Part shown: positions 5,695 through 9,694 of the stretch, in pieces
How positions within the stretch are numbered: the first letter of the stretch is position 1
Layout of the letters: each line of letters begins with the position of its first letter
Assembly (NCBI GenBank): GCA_964638815.1
Contig: CAZXBB010000428.1
Coordinates: forward strand, 1 to 9,694
DNA: 9,694 bases
Reading direction: 5' to 3'
From: CAZXBB01 sp964638815
Lineage (GTDB): Bacteria > Planctomycetota > Phycisphaerae > Phycisphaerales > SM1A02
The notes under the pieces: generated by a model
Seen by the model: only the letters and a program-made list of their open reading frames with translations
The model's database searches: none
What the model was told of the DNA's origin: nothing
Translations under genes and position numbers: made by a program

Positions 5695-8428
5695 CCGCTG
5701 GATCGAGGTTGAGCGCATCTTCCAGCGGGCGGCGGAGCTCGATGGCGAGGAGCGCAAGCGGTATCTCGCCGAGGCGTGCGCGGGCGATGACGACCTGCGG
5801 CGCGATGTCGACGGGCTGCTCGACTTCGACGATCCGGTGACGAGCTATGTTGACGTCTCACCGGTGCGCGGCACGCGGGGCGGCCCCGACGGGCCGGCGC
5901 CGCGCCCCGGCGCCGACCGCCTGCTCGGCACGACGGTCGGTCCGTACCGGCTGCTGGAGCGCGTCGGCGAAGGCGGCATGGGCGTGATCTACCGCGCGCG
6001 GCGCGAGGACGACGTGCTCAACTACGTCGTCGCGGTCAAGCTCGTGCGGCGCGATCTCGACAACGAGCAGATCCTCCGCCGGTTCGACAATGAGCGCCAG
6101 GTGCTCGCCGGGCTCGATCATCCGTACATCGCGCGGCTGCTCGACGGCGGCGCGACGGAGGACGGGATCCCCTACCTCGTCATGGAATACGTCGTGGGCG
6201 AGCCCCTCGACGCCTGGTGCGACCGGCGGCGGCTCACGGTCCGCGCGCGTCTCGAGCTGTTCATCAAGGTGTGCGAGACCGTCCATTACGCGCACCAGAA
6301 TCTGGTCGTGCACCGCGATCTCAAGCCCAGCAACGTACTCGTGACGGCGAGCGGCATGCCGAAGCTGCTGGACTTCGGCATCGCCCGCCTCGTCGACGAG
6401 CGGTCGCGCCCCCAGATCGAGCGGACCGCCACCGTCGCGCGGATGCTGACGCCCGACTTCGCGAGCCCCGAGCAGATCCGCGGCGGACCGGTCACCACCG
6501 CCACCGACATCTACTCGCTGGGCGTCATCCTCTACCGGCTCCTGACCGGCCGGCGTCCATACCGGCTGACCGGGAAGGACATCGACGAGATCCGGCTCGC
6601 GGTGTGCGAGCAGGACCCGACCCGTCCGAGCACCGCCCTGCTGCGCGTCGCCCCGGCCCACGCGGAGGCCGACGGCGAGTCCGCGCCCGACGCGACCGCC
6701 ATGCAACGGGGCACCGGGATCGATCGCCTCCGCCGCGAGCTGCGCGGCGACCTCGACACCATCGTCATGATGGCGCTGCGCAAGGAGCCGTCGCGCCGGT
6801 ACGCGTCGGCGGAGCAGTTCGCGGGCGACATCCGCCGGCACCTCGACGGGCAGCCGGTGCTCGCGCGCAAGGACACGATCGTCTACCGCGCGACGAAGTT
6901 CGTGCGGCGCAATCGCATCGTCGTCGGATCAGCGACCTTCGCCTTCCTGGCGCTGGTCGCGGGCCTCGTCGTGGCGCTGCGCATGGCGAACGTCGCCGCG
7001 AACGAGCGCGACGTCGCGCGCGCCGCCGAGGACCGGGCGATCCACGAAGCGGCGCACGCGCGGATCGAGGCCGACTCCGTGGGCGAGATGGCGGCGATGC
7101 TGGGCCAGCTCCTCCAGCGGTCCGCCGCGGGCGAGGAGGGCCGGAAGGTGCCCGTCGCCGACCTCGACCACGAGCTTGGGCGCATCCGACGGCAATACGC
7201 CGATCAGAAGCACCTTGAGGCCAACCTGATCGACGGCATCGGGCGGGTGCTGATGAGCCTGGACGAACTCGACCGGGCTGAGGCGCTGATGAACGAAGCC
7301 CGGGAGCTGCGGCACGCCGAGTTCGGAACCGGAAGTCTCGAGACGGCGCGCAGCCTGTCGAGTCTCGGCGAGCTGCACTTCGTGCGGGGCGAGTTCCAGG
7401 CCGCCGCGGACCTCTTCGCCGAAGCGCTCGACCTCCACCGCCGCCTGCCCGGCGGCGTGCACACCGACGTGGGACAGGCGGCGAACGACCTCGCCGTCGC
7501 GCTCCGCGCCCTCGGACGCCTGGACGAGTCCGAGGCCCTCCACCGCGAGTCGCTCGCCGTGCGCCGGGAAGCAAGCGGTCCGAGGGCCCCGGTCGTCGCG
7601 GAAAGCCTGAACAACATCGCCGGCATCCTCATCGCGCGCGCCGACTACGCGGGCGCCGAGGCGGCGCTGCGCGAAGCGCTCGAGGTCCGCACCACCGTGC
7701 TCGGCGCCGGGCACCCGCTCACGGCGCAGTCGCGCGCGAATCTCGCCGTCACCCTGCACCAGGCGGGCGATCTCGACGGGGCCGAGAAGCTCTACCGGGA
7801 AGCGCTCGCAGCCCAGCGCGCGACGCCCGGCGCCGACGATACGGGTCTCGGCCGGACGCTGACGACGCTCGCTGATCTCCTTCGCACGCGCGAGGCGTAC
7901 GACGAGGCGGCGGTGATGCTGGAGGAGGCGCTCGACCTCCAGCAGGGGCGGTTCGGCGCGGACCACATCGAGATCGCGCTGGTCCGTGCGCAGATCGCGC
8001 GGCTCGAGCGCGCACGCGGCAATCACGCGGCGGCCCGCGGCGAGCTCGAGGAGGTGCTGCGGATCCGGCGTCTTGCGTTGCCGGAGGAGCACGTGCTCAT
8101 CGGCGCCGCCCTCAGCGACTACGGCACCGTGCTCCGGGGGCTCGGCGAGCAGGAGGCCGCGGAGACGGCGCTGCGCGAGGCCGTCCGAATCTTCGGCGTC
8201 GTGCTTCCCCCGGCGCATTGGCATCACGCGGTGGTCGCGGCGTCGCTCGCCGAGTGCCTGCTCGATCAGGGTCGTCTCGATGAGGCCGAGAGCCTGCTCC
8301 GGGAAGCGCACGATCACCTGCGCCAGGCGCGCGGCGAGGACGCGCGGGAGACGGTCCGCGTGGCGCGGCTCCTCGCGGCGCTCGCCGAACGACGGTCGGC
8401 CGCCGGCGACGGTGGGGAAGTGCCGTGA
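5684..8428 (+). CDS. Transmembrane Ser/Thr protein kinase with nine C-terminal TPRs
   Basis: A 914-residue Hanks-type kinase. Residues 1-80 form a helical head (IEVERIFQRAAELDGEERKR onward) usual in this bacterial kinase group. The kinase domain covers about 87-390: glycine loop GEGGMG (95-100), ATP lysine K119 in VVAVKL, helix-C glutamate E137, catalytic HRDLKPSN (210-217, D212), DFG (230-232), SPE (261-263) and D275. All key residues are present, so it should be active and of the RD type. One membrane segment lies at about 411-432 after RATKFVRRNR, so the basic side is cytoplasmic and the tail probably faces outward. Nine TPRs of exactly 42 residues begin at 509, 551, 593, 635, 677, 719, 761, 803 and 845 and should form a protein-binding superhelix. 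The ATG overlaps the sigma gene, with GGTAGGG (5671-5677) upstream; that sigma is the likely substrate. The DNA for the ninth TPR is duplicated at 9097-9306. Confidence 0.95.
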   Translation: MDPDRWIEVERIFQRAAELDGEERKRYLAEACAGDDDLRRDVDGLLDFDDPVTSYVDVSPVRGTRGGPDGPAPRPGADRLLGTTVGPYRLLERVGEGGMGVIYRARREDDVLNYVVAVKLVRRDLDNEQILRRFDNERQVLAGLDHPYIARLLDGGATEDGIPYLVMEYVVGEPLDAWCDRRRLTVRARLELFIKVCETVHYAHQNLVVHRDLKPSNVLVTASGMPKLLDFGIARLVDERSRPQIERTATVARMLTPDFASPEQIRGGPVTTATDIYSLGVILYRLLTGRRPYRLTGKDIDEIRLAVCEQDPTRPSTALLRVAPAHAEADGESAPDATAMQRGTGIDRLRRELRGDLDTIVMMALRKEPSRRYASAEQFAGDIRRHLDGQPVLARKDTIVYRATKFVRRNRIVVGSATFAFLALVAGLVVALRMANVAANERDVARAAEDRAIHEAAHARIEADSVGEMAAMLGQLLQRSAAGEEGRKVPVADLDHELGRIRRQYADQKHLEANLIDGIGRVLMSLDELDRAEALMNEARELRHAEFGTGSLETARSLSSLGELHFVRGEFQAAADLFAEALDLHRRLPGGVHTDVGQAANDLAVALRALGRLDESEALHRESLAVRREASGPRAPVVAESLNNIAGILIARADYAGAEAALREALEVRTTVLGAGHPLTAQSRANLAVTLHQAGDLDGAEKLYREALAAQRATPGADDTGLGRTLTTLADLLRTREAYDEAAVMLEEALDLQQGRFGADHIEIALVRAQIARLERARGNHAAARGELEEVLRIRRLALPEEHVLIGAALSDYGTVLRGLGEQEAAETALREAVRIFGVVLPPAHWHHAVVAASLAECLLDQGRLDEAESLLREAHDHLRQARGEDARETVRVARLLAALAERRSAAGDGGEVP

Positions 8429-8473
8429 TGGTCGGGTGCGCGCGGCGGCGGCGTCATCCCGTGCGGCCCGTGC

Positions 8474-8662
8474 GGCCACGGGGCCGCACCTTCGTTAGTC
8501 GTTACGTGCGGCCACGGGGCCGCACCTTCGTTAGTCGTTAGGCTGCCTGAACTGCCCCGGCCACGGGGCCGCACCTTCGTTAGTCGTTAGGCTGCCTTAT
8601 CTGCCCCCGGCTCCTTTGGGCTGGCCCACTAACGACAAACGAAGGTGCGGCCCCTGTTCCCC
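8474..8662. repeat. Palindromic repeat array, three L arms and one R arm
   Basis: L arms at 8474-8504, 8510-8540 and 8559-8589, then an R arm at 8630-8654 with its TGTTCCCC tail. Only the last L with the R makes a complete element. The first L is cut straight after its arm; the second after CTGAACTGCCCC in the loop. It begins 46 bp after the kinase stop. The stem formed by the last pair may stop or stabilise the operon transcript, but there is no T-run. Confidence 0.88.
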
Positions 8663-8724
8663 CCCTGGGACTCAAGCTGCCGCAGCGGCCTCGTCGCCTC
8701 GACAAGGTGAGCCCGATGTAGTCA

Positions 8725-8796
8725 CTACTTTTGATCCGGATCGCCCTTCACGACAGCGCCTAGGGCCTTTTGCCTCTCAAACTCCGTAACTTGGGC
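8725..8796 (-). pseudogene. Possible C-terminal scrap of an unidentified gene
   Basis: The minus strand reads QVTEFERQKALGAVVKGDPD then QK and a TAG stop, with coding-like composition. The frame begins right at an R arm (8797). On the far side of the R cluster (plus 8935-8990) the same frame reads RSWLRQERDLQQFERAV. The two pieces could be one gene end split by repeats. No family was recognised and chance is possible. The rest of 8663-8796 and 8921-9063 holds no recognisable gene. Confidence 0.25.
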
Positions 8797-8920
8797 TAAC
8801 GACAAACGAAGATGCGGCCCCTGTTCCCTCTTGAACTGCTCCCGGCTCCTTTGCGCTGGCCTGCTAACGACAAACCAAGGTGCGGCCCTTCCCCAAACGA
8901 AGGTGCGGCCCCTGTTCCCC
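8797..8920. repeat. Palindromic repeat array, three R arms without L
   Basis: R arms at 8797-8821 (AAGATG variant), 8865-8888 (AAACCAAGG variant) and a partial one at 8895-8912 lacking TAACGAC. Between the first two is half a loop (TTGAACTGCTCCC to GCTGGCCTGC). The tails are TGTTCCCT, TTCCCC and TGTTCCCCCC. These are more diverged than other copies, so probably older. Confidence 0.85.
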
Positions 8921-9063
8921 CCAACGCCCACCAACACCGCGCGTTCGAACTGTTGGAGGTCACGCTCCTGTCGTAGCCACGAACGCGCACACGCAAGCCG
9001 CGCTCAAGCTCCGCCGGCACAGCGTGTTGCGCCGTTCCCACGCGGGGAACTTCCGCTCCCCCC

Positions 9064-9096
9064 TAACGACAAACGAAGGTGCGGCCCTGTTCCCCC
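9064..9096. repeat. Single R arm abutting the duplicated kinase fragment
   Basis: R arm at 9064-9087, one C short in GCGGCCC, with tail TGTTCCCCC. The copied kinase DNA starts at the next base. The native kinase locus also has TTCCCCC (8206-8211 and beyond) four bases before the copied segment, so the junction shows microhomology. Confidence 0.85.
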
Positions 9097-9306
9097 CATT
9101 GGCATCACGCGGTGGTCGCGGCGTCCCTCGCCGAGTGCCTGCTCGATCAGGGTCGTCTCGATGAGGCCGAGAGCCTGCTCCGGGATGCGCACGATCACCT
9201 GCGCCGGTCGCGCGGCGAGGACGCGCGGGAGACGGTCCGCGTGGCGCGGCTCCTCGCGGCGCTCGCCGAACGGCGGTCGGCGGTCGGCGGTCGGCCGCCG
9301 GCGACG
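9097..9306 (+). pseudogene. Duplicated 3' fragment of the TPR kinase gene (ninth TPR and tail)
   Basis: The DNA matches 8216-8411 with five base differences in 196 aligned bases, plus a 14-bp gain near the end (GGTCGGC three times instead of once). The copy starts at the codon for H845, the first residue of the ninth 42-residue TPR, and reads without stops: HWHHAVVAASLAECLLDQGR, then LDEAESLLRDAHDHLRRSRG and EDARETVRVARLLAALAERR. Three of the five base changes alter a residue (E874D, Q881R, A882S). It has no start, kinase domain or native stop. It is bounded on the left by an R arm and on the right, after 13 bases, by an L arm, so it looks captured or copied by recombination among repeats. 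High identity implies a fairly recent event. Confidence 0.9.
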
Positions 9307-9319
9307 ATCCCGGCACGGC

Positions 9320-9588
9320 GGCCACGGGGCCGCACCTTCGTTAGTCGTTACGCTACCTGAACTGCCCCCGGTGCGGCCACGGGGCCGCACCCTCGTTAGT
9401 CGTTAGGCTGCCTGAATTGCCCCCGGCTCCTTTGGGCTGGCCCGCTAACGACAAACGAAGGTGCGGCCCGTTCCCCTGCTGTGCCCTAACGACAAACGAA
9501 GGTGCGGCCCCTTCCCGCCCTACCTGAAGCCCCCGGCTCCTTTGGGCTGGCCCGCTAACGACAAACGAAGGTGCGGCCCCTGTTCCCC
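9320..9588. repeat. Palindromic repeat array L-L-R-R-R
   Basis: L 9320-9350, L 9375-9405 (CACCCTCG variant), R 9446-9469, R 9487-9511 and R 9556-9580 with a TGTTCCCC tail. The pair 9375/9446 is a complete element, apparently set inside the outer pair 9320/9487. The last R carries a separate half loop (TACCTGAAGCCCCC onward). The first L loop is cut at CTGCCCCCGG. Confidence 0.88.
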
Positions 9589-9597
9589 CGGCACGGC

Positions 9598-9694
9598 GGC
9601 CACGGGCGGCCACGGGGCCACGGCCACGGGGCCGCACCTTCGTTAGTCGTTACGCTACCTGAACTGCCCCCGGTGCGGCCACGGGGCCGCACCC
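9598..9694. repeat. Palindromic repeat array continuing past the window end
   Basis: An expanded left tip of GGCCACGGG units (9598-9631), L arm 9622-9652, a loop cut at CTGCCCCCGG, then the start of another L at 9677 that runs off the window. The sequence repeats 9320-9392 at an offset of 302 bp, down to the rare CACCC variant in the last bases, so this is a larger tandem unit. Confidence 0.85.

Noticed and set aside
6929..8479. A 516-codon open frame on the minus strand, and a 333-codon plus-strand frame at 6217-7218
   Set aside because: Both are shadows of the TPR kinase caused by high GC; neither shows a family motif.
8718..8732. A terminator-like GTAG-TCA-CTAC stem followed by TTTT
   Set aside because: The stem is only 4 bp and no gene ends just upstream on the plus strand.
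8474..9694. CRISPR array
   Set aside because: The units are of two opposed orientations, the spacing is irregular and the intervening DNA is itself repeated; no cas gene is present.

Overview
High-GC bacterial DNA. Its gene set (an ECF sigma factor overlapping a transmembrane Ser/Thr kinase with a long TPR tail, a second stand-alone ECF sigma factor, a secreted kelch protein, remnants of secreted propeller and Cys-rich proteins, and a nucleotidyltransferase of the GGxA/DxD type) suggests Planctomycetota, perhaps Phycisphaerae-like. This is inference from family memory; Acidobacteriota or another large-genome phylum remains possible.

Layout. Positions 1-330 hold two small hairpins and two full copies (about 105 bp) of an L-loop-R palindromic repeat. 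A nucleotidyltransferase gene follows (502-1050, +). Next is a nested pair of the same repeats (1124-1336), abutting a frameshifted remnant of a Cys-rich protein gene (1345-1541, -) and a G-rich tandem repeat. An ECF sigma gene (1584-2291, -) is separated by about 660 bp from a divergent gene for a secreted six-repeat kelch protein (2954-4120, +), which has a good intrinsic terminator. After it come more small hairpins and a frameshifted 5' remnant of a secreted propeller gene (4443-4657, -). A translationally coupled ECF sigma (5113-5694) and TPR kinase (5684-8428) form the main operon. From 8474 to the end of the window the DNA is almost wholly arrays of the palindromic repeat, with short gene scraps, including a near-identical copy of the last TPR of the kinase (9097-9306), lodged between repeat arms.

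How it fits together. The sigma-kinase pair looks like a signalling module in which a membrane kinase with an outward TPR domain controls its partner sigma factor. The rest looks like accessory DNA in turnover: three decayed gene fragments, one recent gene-fragment duplication, and 23 recognisable arms of one repeat family in clusters at gene ends and around the nucleotidyltransferase. The repeat family, its fixed one-base asymmetry between arms, its nesting and its link to gene-fragment capture are the most unusual content. No transposase, integrase, tRNA, rRNA or CRISPR array was seen.
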